From: Calothrix sp. PCC 7716 | Lineage (GTDB): Bacteria; Cyanobacteriota; Cyanobacteriia; Cyanobacteriales; Nostocaceae | Length of the DNA: 64,000 nucleotides | Direction of reading: 5' to 3' | Assembly (NCBI RefSeq): GCF_019977735.1 | Contig: NZ_AP025018.1 | Coordinates: forward strand, 2,170,001-2,234,000 | Part shown: positions 1 to 8,499 of the stretch, piece after piece | How positions within the stretch are numbered: position 1 is the first letter of the stretch | Layout of the letters: each line of letters starts with the position of its first letter | The notes under the pieces: model-generated | Database searches by the model: none | Told to the model about the DNA's origin: nothing | What the model saw: the letters and a program-made list of their open reading frames with translations, nothing else | Made by a program: the position numbers and the translations under genes

Positions 1-147
1 CAGTAGCAGTGAAAAATGCTCGGTTATATAGGTATCTCCACCCCCACGAAACCACCATTCCCACTGACGAACCATCGCCCCAGTATCATCGCTTACTTGG
101 TTGGGAAACCAGAACTTTATAACATCTTCATATTGTTCAGTTTTCAA
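1..147 (-). CDS. DUF924-family protein, N-terminal part (cut by window edge)
   Basis: The first 49 codons are visible and open to the edge of the window. The start is a TTG six bases after a strong GGAGGAGG ribosome binding site, and no ATG nearby has a comparable site. The protein begins MKTEQYEDVIKFWFP and continues with a QWEWWFRGGGD stretch. This resembles the start of DUF924 proteins, which usually open with a V-x-x-FWF motif and a following W-W-F segment. The function of the family is not established. The assignment rests on a short recognised pattern, so the family call is moderate while the reading frame is well supported. Confidence 0.6.
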   Translation of the reverse strand, partial: MKTEQYEDVIKFWFPNQVSDDTGAMVRQWEWWFRGGGDTYITEHFSLLL

Positions 148-308
148 GGTGAACCTCCTCCTACATTTACTGACTTACATGTTTGCTTTTAATGCTTTAT
201 GCAACACCATATAAATGAATAAAAGTAATCAGATTACCACTCAACATTTAAATATTGGTAGTATCTGATATCTTGCATCTCTACACATAAATTCTTGATT
301 TTAAATAA

Positions 309-397
309 GCATGTTTCTAATATTACTGATTGAGCTAGTTCATTTTAATGAACTTAAGCCCCAACGCCTACGGGTTTTAACACGCTTACGGGTATTG
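309..397. repeat. Intergenic palindromic repeat, copy 1
   Basis: The stretch holds an 8-bp hairpin (AGTTCATT, two-base loop, AATGAACT at 337-354) followed by a second direct/inverted motif around CTACGGGTTTT. A diverged copy with the same order, CATGTT..TAATATTA, hairpin, GGCGGG-like tail, lies near 35413-35510. The rest of the gap between the neighbouring genes (148-308) is AT-rich and shows nothing else I recognise. Confidence 0.55.
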
Positions 398-401
398 TAT
401 A

Positions 402-920
402 TTACAGTGTAGTTTTATCTACAAATAGACCTGGTATTTCTCTAAGGTCGTGACCCCCAAGTGTTAATGGTTGATTCAATACATCCATAGATTTGACTAT
501 TACAATCTCGGATGCATTACTAGATTTAAGGGCATTTATTGCATTTTCAGGAATATCATCTAAGAAAATAATTATTTTTATAAATCCTTTATGTTGAATT
601 GCAATATCAAACATTGTTTCAAGTTCTAGCCCATAGTCCCACAATTCATTTAAAGTGGGTATTCCATCTGGTCTTATTAGCTCAGAGTTTGGAACATATT
701 CATCCCATACTGGCTCACAAGCTTCATTTCCTTTTGTTGTAATTGGATAGTCTGGAAAAACTCCCCAAAATGGTTCTCCTCTATTTACACGCCAACTAAT
801 TGCAGGTAATAAATTACTTTTGACGTAATTATCGTATCCAACAAACTCTGCTTCGTTTCTTAACCATTTAACAAGTAGTTCCTGAGCATATTTTTGAGCG
901 TGAGTTTTAGGTTTTAGCAT
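402..920 (-). CDS. Hypothetical protein, 172 aa
   Basis: I do not recognise this protein. It is a soluble, acidic-to-neutral polypeptide with no signal peptide or membrane segment. The N-terminus is helical with many charged residues (KTHAQKYAQELLVKWLRNE). The middle has an aromatic stretch (GEPFWGVFPDYP) and a predicted strand IKIIIFLDDIP around residue 120 that could be the core of an alpha/beta fold. The ATG follows AGGAACAATAA, a fair ribosome binding site. It lies just downstream of, and in the same direction as, the helicase gene, separated from it by a duplicated helicase tail. Confidence 0.6.
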   Translation of the reverse strand: MLKPKTHAQKYAQELLVKWLRNEAEFVGYDNYVKSNLLPAISWRVNRGEPFWGVFPDYPITTKGNEACEPVWDEYVPNSELIRPDGIPTLNELWDYGLELETMFDIAIQHKGFIKIIIFLDDIPENAINALKSSNASEIVIVKSMDVLNQPLTLGGHDLREIPGLFVDKTTL

Positions 921-942
921 TTATTGTTCCTCGTTATTGTAA

Positions 943-1046
943 TTTAACTTCATCCAAATCTAGATAATCATATACAAATGCTTTTCAAGAGCAACGGGTA
1001 AGGTATGTACTCATCATACTTCTGAAGTTGCGGCGCCTCGGTCACC
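943..1046 (-). pseudogene. Duplicated 3' end of the helicase gene
   Basis: About 100 bases repeat the last part of the helicase coding sequence (matching roughly 1131-1236). A few substitutions and a small insertion next to CCGTTGCTC break the frame. After that insertion the reading frame gives AFVYDYLDLDEVKLQ and a stop, which is probably the ancestral helicase C-terminus. The intact gene now ends in a different sequence supplied by an inserted repeat. Seen directly by aligning the two stretches by eye. Confidence 0.8.
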
Positions 1047-1074
1047 AGGTGCCGTAAGAAAAAGTTTAGCCTGG

Positions 1075-1126
1075 ACAAAGATGCTTCGTACCTCAGCATG
1101 ACAAAGATGCTTCGTACCTCAGCATG
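1075..1126. repeat. Two tandem 26-bp units of a dispersed TCATGCTGAGG-type repeat
   Basis: Two perfect copies of a 26-base unit that reads, on the minus strand, CATGCTGAGGTACGAAGC then ATCTTTGT. Related dispersed repeats with the TCATGCTGAG / GCATCTT signature lie near 14461, 22838, 47112 and 58913. Here the unit sits at the 3' end of the helicase gene and supplies its last codons and stop. Confidence 0.75.
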
Positions 1127-3267
1127 ACATCATTTAAATCTAGATAATCATGGACGAATGCTTTTCTTAGCAACGGGTAAGGTATGTACTCATCATACTT
1201 CTGAAGTTGCGGGGCCTCTGCTTCACTTACCAGGTGTTCGGGTATTATACGCTGTGTACATAACGAAGTTATCTCCGGTTCAAGATTATCTACTTTATCT
1301 CTAGGTAATCTAACTGTAATATAGTATGGACACGAACCGCCAATACTTTTTATTTCTAACGATTCACGGCAAAAAGTATTTAGCATTCTTTCTAAAGTTT
1401 TAAACCCTGCTGTTCCTAACCAAGGAAATATTATACATTTACCTTTCGGTAGTCGCACAATATAGTTTTCATCTAAACCCAAGCCTTGTACTAGTTCGCG
1501 TACTTGTTTTAATCGCTTTAAAGCATTTGGTTGTAAATAGCTATATTCAGTATCTTCGCACAATACGCGACGCATACGTTGTAGAACTTTAGTATGTATG
1601 GCGCCACTACCACCACGCCAAAATACACTACCTTGTCCTTCAGTTGGTTTGACAGATATTGATTTTTTACGAAAGTCTACATCTAAGACTTGCCATGTTC
1701 TTCCTGCTAAACCAAATTCACTACCAACAGTTGGTATCATGGCTATACTACCAATATTAGTTGCATTACAGTTAACGGCAAATTCGAGATTTTCTGGGAA
1801 AACTGCATAGAACTGGAATCTATTGACTATTTTCTCGCCGTTCATGCCTAATATTAATCGACCTTTGTCTGTTTTCTGGATATGGTCAATACCTACTAGG
1901 TAGTTTAGTAATAATCGATAATCGTCTTGAGAGATATATTGAAAAGTTGATAAAGCTAAAACTCGTTTCGCCAAATTAGCTGGTGATATTTCACAATTAG
2001 CTGCAATAATACTCATTGTTTGGTGATATAACAATGAGAACGGATATTTTACTGGTTTAAACGGCTCTACCCAACGTTCTTGCATGTAAAGCTGTATAAT
2101 GGCGATGCTTTGTATAAGCTGCCACGGTATTTGTTCGTATATAGGCGCCTCATCTAAAACTTCTTCTGCACATACAAAGCGCATATCTGAAGGTTTACCG
2201 CGTCTTCCTGCACGTCCTAACCTTTGTAAAAAACTTGCCACAGACATTGGTGCTTCTAATTGAATAACTCGTTCTAAGTTTCCAATATCCACACCTACCT
2301 CTAACGTTAAAGTTGCCGCAGTCACAGCAGGTTTATCTTTCTCACGCATAGCATTTTCTGCTTGTTGTCGTAAACTCGCGGCAATACTGCCATGATGGAC
2401 ATGGTAAATATCTGGCTCTTTTTCTTGTGCGGCAATTTGTCGTAATGCTGCTATTATCGATTCGGTTTGGGCTTTATTATTGGCGAAGATAAGACATTTA
2501 CTGTTTTTACTGAGATTATAAATGTACTGCGAGTAAGCATTTGTTTCATATGAAAGGGCGCCGTCACTTATGTAAAAATGTTCTAAAGCCAGTTTTATAT
2601 TACGTTTTCCTGCTTCGAGCTTTGGTGTAATTACTTGTTTATCGGTATCTGAACGTAACCACGCTTGAGCTAACTCATAATCTCCTAATGTTGCCGATAA
2701 CCCAATTCGACGATGTTGTTTTCCTGTAACTTGGGCAATACGTGCAAGTTGGCATAATATTTGACAACCTCGTTCGGTTCCCATAAAAGCATGAACTTCA
2801 TCGATAATTACAAAGCGTAAGTCTCCAAACAACCTGGGCAAATCATCATTTTTGTTAATTAACAAACTTTCTAATGACTCTGGAGTTATTTGTAAAATGC
2901 CACGCGGGTTTTTTAAGGCTTTATTTTTACGACTTTGCGCTACGTCTCCATGCCAAGGTATTACTGGGATATCAGCTTCGCGTAATAATTCATTCAAACG
3001 CTCAAATTGGTCATTTATCAATGCTTTGATGGGACCAATATAAATTACTCCAATACTACGGGGATTTTCTGCGTGTAATACCGTGATTACTGGCAAAAAA
3101 GCTGCTTCTGTTTTACCTGCGGCAGTTCCAGCAGCAACCAGCAAATGCGCGTCTGTGTCAAATATTACTTCACTTGCTGCCGTTTGAATGGGTCTTAATT
3201 CCGTCCAGTTATTGTTGTAAATATATTCTTGGATAAACGGCGCCAGTCTGTTAAAGGTTTTGTTCAT
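1093..3267 (-). CDS. Lhr-like superfamily 2 DEVH-box helicase
   Basis: ATP-dependent nucleic-acid helicase of 724 aa. RecA domain 1 has the Q-like LRPIQ segment (24-28), Walker A GTAAGKT (47-53), the DEVH box (157-160) and motif III SAT (192-194). RecA domain 2 has VHHGS (near 291), motif V TLEVGVDIG and motif VI QRLGRAGRRG (349-358). The VHHGS plus RAGRRG combination is typical of Lhr-type helicases. The remaining 360 residues are a C-terminal extension that I cannot divide further. The Lhr family acts in DNA repair or RNA handling; which applies here is not shown. The last residues (MLRYEASLSC) come from an inserted repeat, not from the ancestral gene. Confidence 0.85.
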   Translation of the reverse strand: MNKTFNRLAPFIQEYIYNNNWTELRPIQTAASEVIFDTDAHLLVAAGTAAGKTEAAFLPVITVLHAENPRSIGVIYIGPIKALINDQFERLNELLREADIPVIPWHGDVAQSRKNKALKNPRGILQITPESLESLLINKNDDLPRLFGDLRFVIIDEVHAFMGTERGCQILCQLARIAQVTGKQHRRIGLSATLGDYELAQAWLRSDTDKQVITPKLEAGKRNIKLALEHFYISDGALSYETNAYSQYIYNLSKNSKCLIFANNKAQTESIIAALRQIAAQEKEPDIYHVHHGSIAASLRQQAENAMREKDKPAVTAATLTLEVGVDIGNLERVIQLEAPMSVASFLQRLGRAGRRGKPSDMRFVCAEEVLDEAPIYEQIPWQLIQSIAIIQLYMQERWVEPFKPVKYPFSLLYHQTMSIIAANCEISPANLAKRVLALSTFQYISQDDYRLLLNYLVGIDHIQKTDKGRLILGMNGEKIVNRFQFYAVFPENLEFAVNCNATNIGSIAMIPTVGSEFGLAGRTWQVLDVDFRKKSISVKPTEGQGSVFWRGGSGAIHTKVLQRMRRVLCEDTEYSYLQPNALKRLKQVRELVQGLGLDENYIVRLPKGKCIIFPWLGTAGFKTLERMLNTFCRESLEIKSIGGSCPYYITVRLPRDKVDNLEPEITSLCTQRIIPEHLVSEAEAPQLQKYDEYIPYPLLRKAFVHDYLDLNDVMLRYEASLSC

Positions 3268-3387
3268 GTTAAATATACATATATATAGAGAAATTACTTA
3301 AGCTTACATCAAATGCAAACACAAGTAATCTTACAGTGGAACGGCGCCGTTGAATGGAGCTATAAATGCAACATAGATTAAATCTTT

Positions 3388-3614
3388 GATCCCCCCCAAC
3401 CCCCCCTTAATAAGGGGGGGCTTTAAACTCCCTCTTATCCCATTATTAAGGGGGGGCTTTAAACTCCCTCTTATCCCATTATTAAGGGGGGGCTTTAAAC
3501 TCCCTCTTATCCCATTATTAAGTAGAGGCTTTAAACTCCCTCTTATCCCATTATTAAGTAGAGGCTTTAAACTCCCTCTTATCCCCCCCTTATTAAGGGG
3601 GGCTAGGGGGGATC
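3388..3614. repeat. 36-bp tandem repeat array inside a GATCCCCCC palindromic element
   Basis: Four full units of 36 bp (start CTTTAAACTCCCTCTTATCC) plus a partial fifth run from 3421. Units 1 and 2 end in AAGGGGGGG, units 3 and 4 in AAGTAGAGG. The array is bounded by inverted ends, GATCCCCCCC...CCTTAATAAGG on the left and CCTTATTAAGG...GGGGGGATC on the right. It lies between the divergent helicase gene and the next membrane protein gene. The 12-codon periodicity keeps a 102-aa frame open, but I treat that as a by-product of the repeat. Confidence 0.85.
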
Positions 3615-3653
3615 AAAAGTCTAGATTAAAATTAAATTTAACAAAACCATTAT

Positions 3654-4202
3654 ATGAACATATCAAAATTTATCAAGGAACCATCGCAACGTAAGGTAAT
3701 GATTCTCAAAAACAATGATATCGTTGAGATTTTCATTCCTTCGGTAGGATTTTTCTCGCGTTTTACAATGCTAGCTCTAATTTTTTTGATTTTCCCGGTT
3801 TGTTTAATCAATTTTTTTACACTTTCACTCAAACATGATATTAGATTATTTCCACCTGTATTTACTTTTAATTTAGTAATTTCACTTATAGCTATTGGAG
3901 TAGTTCTACTCTCTGAGTTTGCTCAAAAACGCTTTTCTATCACTCGCAAAAAAATATCTTGGAGCTATGAAATTTTTGGACTTAAGCTAAAAGAGCCTTT
4001 CCCCGCTTCAGTTCCGGGAATTGTTCGCATTGCCAAAACTCGCCAATATTGGAATCGCTGGTTTCTGGAAATTTGGGCTGGGCGCCGACTTTACGAAATT
4101 TCTACCAGCGACTTCTCTCCATTTGCAGTGACTAATTCTGAAATTGACTTGCTAGCACGGGAACTGAGTAATTGGTTTGAATTGACGATTCTACAGGAGT
4201 AG
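3654..4202 (+). CDS. Hypothetical two-helix membrane protein
   Basis: A 182-aa protein with a short basic N-terminus, a predicted transmembrane helix at about 36-57 (FTMLALIFLIFPVCLINFFT) and another at about 72-88. A soluble C-terminal half follows (FSITRKKISWSYEIFGLK...), reminiscent of a PH-like beta domain found in some small bacterial membrane proteins. The exact function is unknown. A second ATG at codon 17 is a possible start; neither has a clear ribosome binding site. Its last 71 bases overlap, tail to tail, the end of the phosphatase gene on the other strand. Confidence 0.6.
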   Translation: MNISKFIKEPSQRKVMILKNNDIVEIFIPSVGFFSRFTMLALIFLIFPVCLINFFTLSLKHDIRLFPPVFTFNLVISLIAIGVVLLSEFAQKRFSITRKKISWSYEIFGLKLKEPFPASVPGIVRIAKTRQYWNRWFLEIWAGRRLYEISTSDFSPFAVTNSEIDLLARELSNWFELTILQE

Positions 4203-5118
4203 ACTTCACGTTGAAAAGTATACAAGCTGTTAACCAAACTAAACCAGCAGCATAACCAGCCGTAACATCTGTCAACCAATGTACACCCAAATATAACCGA
4301 CTAAAACCAATTGCCATAATAAAGGCAACCGCAAGCGCAGAAATTTGATTACGGTACTGAGGATATTGTTTCGCTAAAGTATACCCAATATACCCATAAA
4401 CTATCATCGATACCATTGAGTGACCACTGGGGAAGCTATGATGACTAACCTCTACAATTCTGTCCCACAATAAAGGACGTGACCGAGCAAATAATAATTT
4501 GAGTAAACAATTCAATCCTATTCCACCTAATGCAGCAACCATCAGGGTATTTGCATCTCGGCGCCGATTATGACGCAGTAACCAATGTCTATATAATCCA
4601 CTAACCAATAGTAAAGTTGTGCCTTCTCCGAATAAAGTGGCACCTACCATAACAGTATCAAGCAACGGAGAATGTAATTTCTGTATTGTCAACAAAACCC
4701 TTTCATCAAGACCACGCGCATACACTACTAAAGTACAAAGTGCCAACGCACTAACGGCGCCTGTCATTAGGACTTCAGTACTAATTGCGCTTTTAACCTT
4801 TTCTGAATTTACAACCTGGGTAGGTATGGTGTAACTAACATCCATACTGTAACTTGAGACAATTTTTTGAATTAGTCCAGCAATAGCACTTTGACTCCAG
4901 TTGGGATGATACAACACAAGAATGTTTCCTGTATCACTATTTGCTTGCACTCGTTCGATAGCTCTGTGCTGCGATAGTTGAGATTCTAAATATTTTTTCA
5001 GCGCTTTATTCCCATATAGCCCGTACACTTTATATCTAGCTCTACCTGTAACAGCAGTATGTACAGGGGTAATTAATGAGTCTTTGTGTGTGATAGGGTG
5101 CAAAAGTTCGTTATACAT
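4132..5118 (-). CDS. PAP2-family phosphatase with an HMA-like N-terminal domain
   Basis: A membrane phosphatase of the PAP2 (lipid phosphatase/haloperoxidase) family, acting on phospholipid-type or polyprenyl phosphates. All three active-site motifs are present: K207-x6-RP215, PSGH at 230-233 and SR-x5-H ending at H280. Several transmembrane helices lie between residues 113 and 305. The first 90 residues form a ferredoxin-like domain resembling the HMA-type domains before metal P-type ATPases (RARYKVYGLYGN, ILVLYHPNWS), but with no CxxC metal site. An HMA-like domain fused to PAP2 is uncommon. The gene diverges from the protease gene, with 70 bases between their starts. Confidence 0.8.
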   Translation of the reverse strand: MYNELLHPITHKDSLITPVHTAVTGRARYKVYGLYGNKALKKYLESQLSQHRAIERVQANSDTGNILVLYHPNWSQSAIAGLIQKIVSSYSMDVSYTIPTQVVNSEKVKSAISTEVLMTGAVSALALCTLVVYARGLDERVLLTIQKLHSPLLDTVMVGATLFGEGTTLLLVSGLYRHWLLRHNRRRDANTLMVAALGGIGLNCLLKLLFARSRPLLWDRIVEVSHHSFPSGHSMVSMIVYGYIGYTLAKQYPQYRNQISALAVAFIMAIGFSRLYLGVHWLTDVTAGYAAGLVWLTACILFNVKSTPVESSIQTNYSVPVLASQFQN

Positions 5119-5188
5119 TAGTGTAAGTTAGTGGTTTTAAATAAATTGCTTTCCAGAGAGACTTAGTTAATATACAAAGGTTTGGAAG

Positions 5189-6664
5189 ATGTTTACTGCG
5201 TCAGAAACTCCTGTAATCGCGACTGTTTTAGTTGTCGCTTTTGGTATTTTAGGTTGGGGCTTTTATCGCGCCAGACCTTTTGGTAAGCTAGGAATCTTAG
5301 CCTGGTTGCAATCGCTTGTGCTAATGACTCCGTGGCTACTGTTCTTTGGCTTGTTCGCTGCGGGCATTTATATTAATATTATCGGCATTGTTTTGCTGTT
5401 AGTTGTCTCCGCAGGAATATATGTGTACTTAGGGCGCCAACTCCGTGCGGCTGGACAAGATGCTATTTTACGCCAAAAAGCTGTAGATAGGTTAAAGAGT
5501 GAAAGTGAATCTAATACTAATACACCGACCGTAGCTGTAGTGATACCCGAAACACTATCAATACCCGATGATGACTTGAGTGCAATTAAAAGTATTTTCG
5601 GTATTGATACCTTTTTTGCCACGGAAACAATTCCTTATCAAGATGGCGCCGTCTTTAAAGGTAATCTACGAGGAGAACCTGAAGAAACTCACAACCGTTT
5701 AACCGAGAGTTTAAAGTCACGTGTAGGTGATAAATATAGATTGTTCCTCGTAGAAAATGCTGACTCTAGACCTGTAGTTATCGTGCTTCCTAGCCGTAAT
5801 GACCCACGTCCAATGTCGATAGCACAAAAAGTGTTTGCTGGAGTTTTGTTAACTGCGACACTAGGTACTTGCTTAGAAGCTGCTGGTTTACTCTTGGGTT
5901 TTGACTTCTTTTCTTATCCTGCACGCTACCAAGAAACTTTACCTATTGGTGGAGGCATTTTCATTATTTTAATCGCACATGAAATTGGTCATTGGGTTGC
6001 TGCACGGCGCCATCAAGTTCGTTTGAGTTTACCTTTTTTCTTGCCAGCAGTGCAAATTGGTTCATTCGGCGCCATTACTCGTTTCGAGTCACTGTTACTC
6101 AACCGTAAGGTTTTATTTAATATATCCCTAGCTGGCCCTGCGACTGGAGGAATTCTTTCTCTAGTAATGTTAATAGCTGGATTGTTGCTATCAAAACAAA
6201 GTAGCTTGTTTCAAATACCTAACGAGTTTTTCCAAGGTTCCATTTTAGTTGGAACTTTGTCACGGGTAGTACTAGGCGCCGCATTACAATCACCAACAGT
6301 ACCAGTAAACCCATTAGTAATTATTGGATGGTTAGGTTTAGTAGTAAATGCTTTAAATTTAATGCCCGCAGGTCAATTAGACGGTGGTCGCATTGTTCAA
6401 GCAATATATGGACGCAAAATAGCGAGTCGAGCTACTATTGCCACCTTAATAGTACTAGCACTCGTATCTCTTGGTAATCCATTAGCTATGTACTGGGCAA
6501 TAGTAATTGTATTTTTGCAACGCGACCTCGAACGTCCTAGCTTAAACGAAATTACCGAACCCGACGACCAAAGCGCAGCTTTAGGTTTACTCGCACTATT
6601 TCTAATGATTGCAACACTCATTCCCTTAACCCCCGCTTTAGCCGGTAGACTAGGAATCGGTTAG
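5189..6664 (+). CDS. EGY1-type site-2 protease (peptidase M50)
   Basis: Membrane zinc metalloprotease of 491 aa that would cut substrates inside the membrane. It has two N-terminal helices (about 7-25 and 43-82), a cytosolic linker with the GNLR motif (158-161) typical of plant EGY and cyanobacterial relatives, then the catalytic membrane core. The zinc ligands are HEIGH at 264-268 and the N-x-MPAGQLDGG motif at 390-400. In chloroplasts EGY proteases support thylakoid development; the cyanobacterial substrate is unknown. The gene is complete and carries several GGCGCC sites, as expected for a native gene here. Confidence 0.9.
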   Translation: MFTASETPVIATVLVVAFGILGWGFYRARPFGKLGILAWLQSLVLMTPWLLFFGLFAAGIYINIIGIVLLLVVSAGIYVYLGRQLRAAGQDAILRQKAVDRLKSESESNTNTPTVAVVIPETLSIPDDDLSAIKSIFGIDTFFATETIPYQDGAVFKGNLRGEPEETHNRLTESLKSRVGDKYRLFLVENADSRPVVIVLPSRNDPRPMSIAQKVFAGVLLTATLGTCLEAAGLLLGFDFFSYPARYQETLPIGGGIFIILIAHEIGHWVAARRHQVRLSLPFFLPAVQIGSFGAITRFESLLLNRKVLFNISLAGPATGGILSLVMLIAGLLLSKQSSLFQIPNEFFQGSILVGTLSRVVLGAALQSPTVPVNPLVIIGWLGLVVNALNLMPAGQLDGGRIVQAIYGRKIASRATIATLIVLALVSLGNPLAMYWAIVIVFLQRDLERPSLNEITEPDDQSAALGLLALFLMIATLIPLTPALAGRLGIG

Positions 6665-6666
6665 AT

Positions 6667-6745
6667 AAAAACCACAGAAACCGGGTTTCTTCACCACTAA
6701 GCATTACAACTATAAATGTTTATAACAGAAACCCGGTTTCTCAAT
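6667..6745. repeat. AGAAACCGGGTTTCT inverted repeat pair
   Basis: AGAAACCGGGTTTCT and its complement AGAAACCCGGTTTCT enclose about 45 AT-rich bases and could fold into a stem-loop just after the protease stop codon. The same element occurs at 36593-36690 and 53519-53562, so it is a dispersed repeat; it may also serve as a terminator. Confidence 0.7.
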
Positions 6746-6778
6746 AGTAAACAAAGTCTACAATAAAAATACTCCTCC

Positions 6779-6810
6779 CGTGCGTAATTCTTATCCTTAG
6801 TCTTATATAT
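6779..6810 (+). promoter_or_regulatory. Weak variant of the shared promoter box
   Basis: TGCGTAA and ATATAT are separated by 17 bases, as in the box common to many genes here, but the first half has G for A and the leading AC is missing. It points at the sigma-like gene 44 bases away. On its own the match would not be convincing. Confidence 0.25.
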
Positions 6811-6853
6811 AGTATAAGGTTTCAAAACCATACTTCAAATCGATGGTGCAGCT

Positions 6854-8293
6854 ATGATCAATACAACTTCAAGATATTGGAAAATTTGGCAAGTTAACCC
6901 TGCTCAAGATAAATTAGGGTATAAACAAGTACCAGTTCCAATTGCTCAAGAGTTCGCTAAAAATCGAGTACCTGACGTAGAAAGTGGAAATAATAGTAAC
7001 GCCCAAAATGTTCTGTTTTCGTATTTTTACGCAAAAAAAAATAATTCTGATGTAATTAATAGAGCGCAGGCAGGTCTTTGTCTAAGATGTTACGTTTCAG
7101 AACCAATACTGAGAGAATGTAAAAAAATAGACTCTTTGTTCAGTGGTGGAAAGCAATTTACGTATCGAGATTTATTACCGTTCGTCCTTAATGATGATGG
7201 GCAAAAATTAATTATTTTAGACCAAGATAAAAAAACCCAACTAATGGTAGATGACAACAGTCAAATTAAAACATCTAAATATAAGTTTTTTTCTGTTTCA
7301 GTATTACAAACATTTAATCCTGATTCACAATCTCGAATGAGCTTGGATAATTGGGCCTATTTGCAAACCAAGCAAAATCCAGAACTGAAAAGCTTTTTAT
7401 CTGAGTTTGGTTTCAAACATTTAACTGATTGGGCACTTTTAAACCGAGTCAGGAGAACGCAACTTGAGCGTTTATCAACCCAGGAACGCGATATGGTTAA
7501 AGCTTTTCATGCTGTTTATCGTCGAGATAGGCAAATGCAACATCATAAGGGAGCTAAAAAGTGTCCCGACCCCACTTTTGCTCAATTGCAAGAAATGTTA
7601 GCTTATTTGCAGCAGTGTCAAGTGTATATTGATACCCCTGTAACGCTGCTCAAAGGACTCAAGAATATTGCTCAACAAATTAGAAAATATGATGTTTGGA
7701 GTTCTAGAGAATCTTTAGATATATACGATGCTGAAAGTGGTACGTATCAAACAAGACACGATTTACCAGTTGATTCTCTTGATGAAGTGGATGTAGAACA
7801 GCAAGAATTTTTAGATTTTTTACAAAAGCACCTTTATACGGTTTTGAGCGACGTAATTCAGCAACAAGTAGAAGCCAATATCAAAAAATTACAAAAAAGT
7901 AGTAAGTATGCACCTTTTGCTGATAAATATATCAAAGGGCTGCAATTATACTACTGTCAGGCAATGTCTTTAAAAGAAATTATGCCTGTATTGGGGATGA
8001 CAAGTTGGGATCAAACTAGACGAATTCTAAATCCCGGAGATTTATTAACTTCTGTACGCGCGCAAACTGTAGAACAGATGTTAGAAAGTATTTTGAAAAA
8101 AGCCGCAGAAAAAGGTTTGACTAAAATTCCACCCCTACCCGACTATCTGAAAGCGCTGACAGAACAAATTGAATCTTATGTAGATGGACAAGTGTTTAAA
8201 GCAGCAGCAGAAGAAATTCAAGCAGGGAAAAACCGGACTATGGATAGTTTATATGCCCAACAACTTCGCACGTATACGGAAACATGTACATAA
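6854..8293 (+). CDS. Sigma/HTH-like cyanobacterial protein, copy A (C-terminally truncated)
   Basis: A 479-aa soluble, mostly helical protein strongly similar to the minus-strand protein at 14511-15986. I recognise it as a cyanobacterial family that sits beside DUF1822 and CHAT genes. Residues about 365-405 (QLYYCQAMSLKEIMPVLGM, then TSWDQTRRILNPGDLL) look like a helix-turn-helix comparable to sigma-70 region 4. Function is not established; transcription control is an inference. This copy stops at ETCT while copy B continues 12 more residues. The cause is a deletion that joins its end to the tail of a DUF1822 gene. Confidence 0.65.
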   Translation: MINTTSRYWKIWQVNPAQDKLGYKQVPVPIAQEFAKNRVPDVESGNNSNAQNVLFSYFYAKKNNSDVINRAQAGLCLRCYVSEPILRECKKIDSLFSGGKQFTYRDLLPFVLNDDGQKLIILDQDKKTQLMVDDNSQIKTSKYKFFSVSVLQTFNPDSQSRMSLDNWAYLQTKQNPELKSFLSEFGFKHLTDWALLNRVRRTQLERLSTQERDMVKAFHAVYRRDRQMQHHKGAKKCPDPTFAQLQEMLAYLQQCQVYIDTPVTLLKGLKNIAQQIRKYDVWSSRESLDIYDAESGTYQTRHDLPVDSLDEVDVEQQEFLDFLQKHLYTVLSDVIQQQVEANIKKLQKSSKYAPFADKYIKGLQLYYCQAMSLKEIMPVLGMTSWDQTRRILNPGDLLTSVRAQTVEQMLESILKKAAEKGLTKIPPLPDYLKALTEQIESYVDGQVFKAAAEEIQAGKNRTMDSLYAQQLRTYTETCT

Positions 8294-8478
8294 ATTGCTC
8301 CCGACTTAGAAGAATATACTATACTGCTATCGAAAGCTGGTAAAATCCTTCAAGAAGTAACAGCGAGAACTCAAGATAACTATATTCAACTTAAGAACTT
8401 TAAGGTTGAACCAGGTATAAAATTTAGTATTCAACTTAGTTTAGGATATGTGAGTGTGAGTGAAAATTTTGAATTGTA
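8294..8478 (+). pseudogene. 3' remnant of a DUF1822 gene
   Basis: Directly after the sigma-like stop codon the + strand encodes LLSKAGKILQEVTARTQDNY...VSVSENFEL and a stop. This matches the C-terminal 60 or so residues of the intact DUF1822 protein at 13277-14341 (LLSKAGKTLQEVTARFQDNY...INVSENFEL). No start codon or upstream part remains. One deletion appears to have removed the last residues of the sigma-like gene, the intergenic promoters and the first five sixths of DUF1822. Confidence 0.85.
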
Positions 8479-8499
8479 AAAGAATTGTGCAATAAAGTA

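Noticed and set aside
3386-3694. 102-aa frame rich in PLIPLLRGGFKL repeats
   Set aside because: It is produced by the 36-bp tandem repeat (12 codons per unit) inside a palindromic element, with no ribosome binding site or conserved domain.
8485-8499. TTG start for the CHAT-NB-ARC gene
   Set aside because: The ATG five codons later aligns with the start of the related CHAT-CHASE2 protein and with the remnant in the opposite arm.
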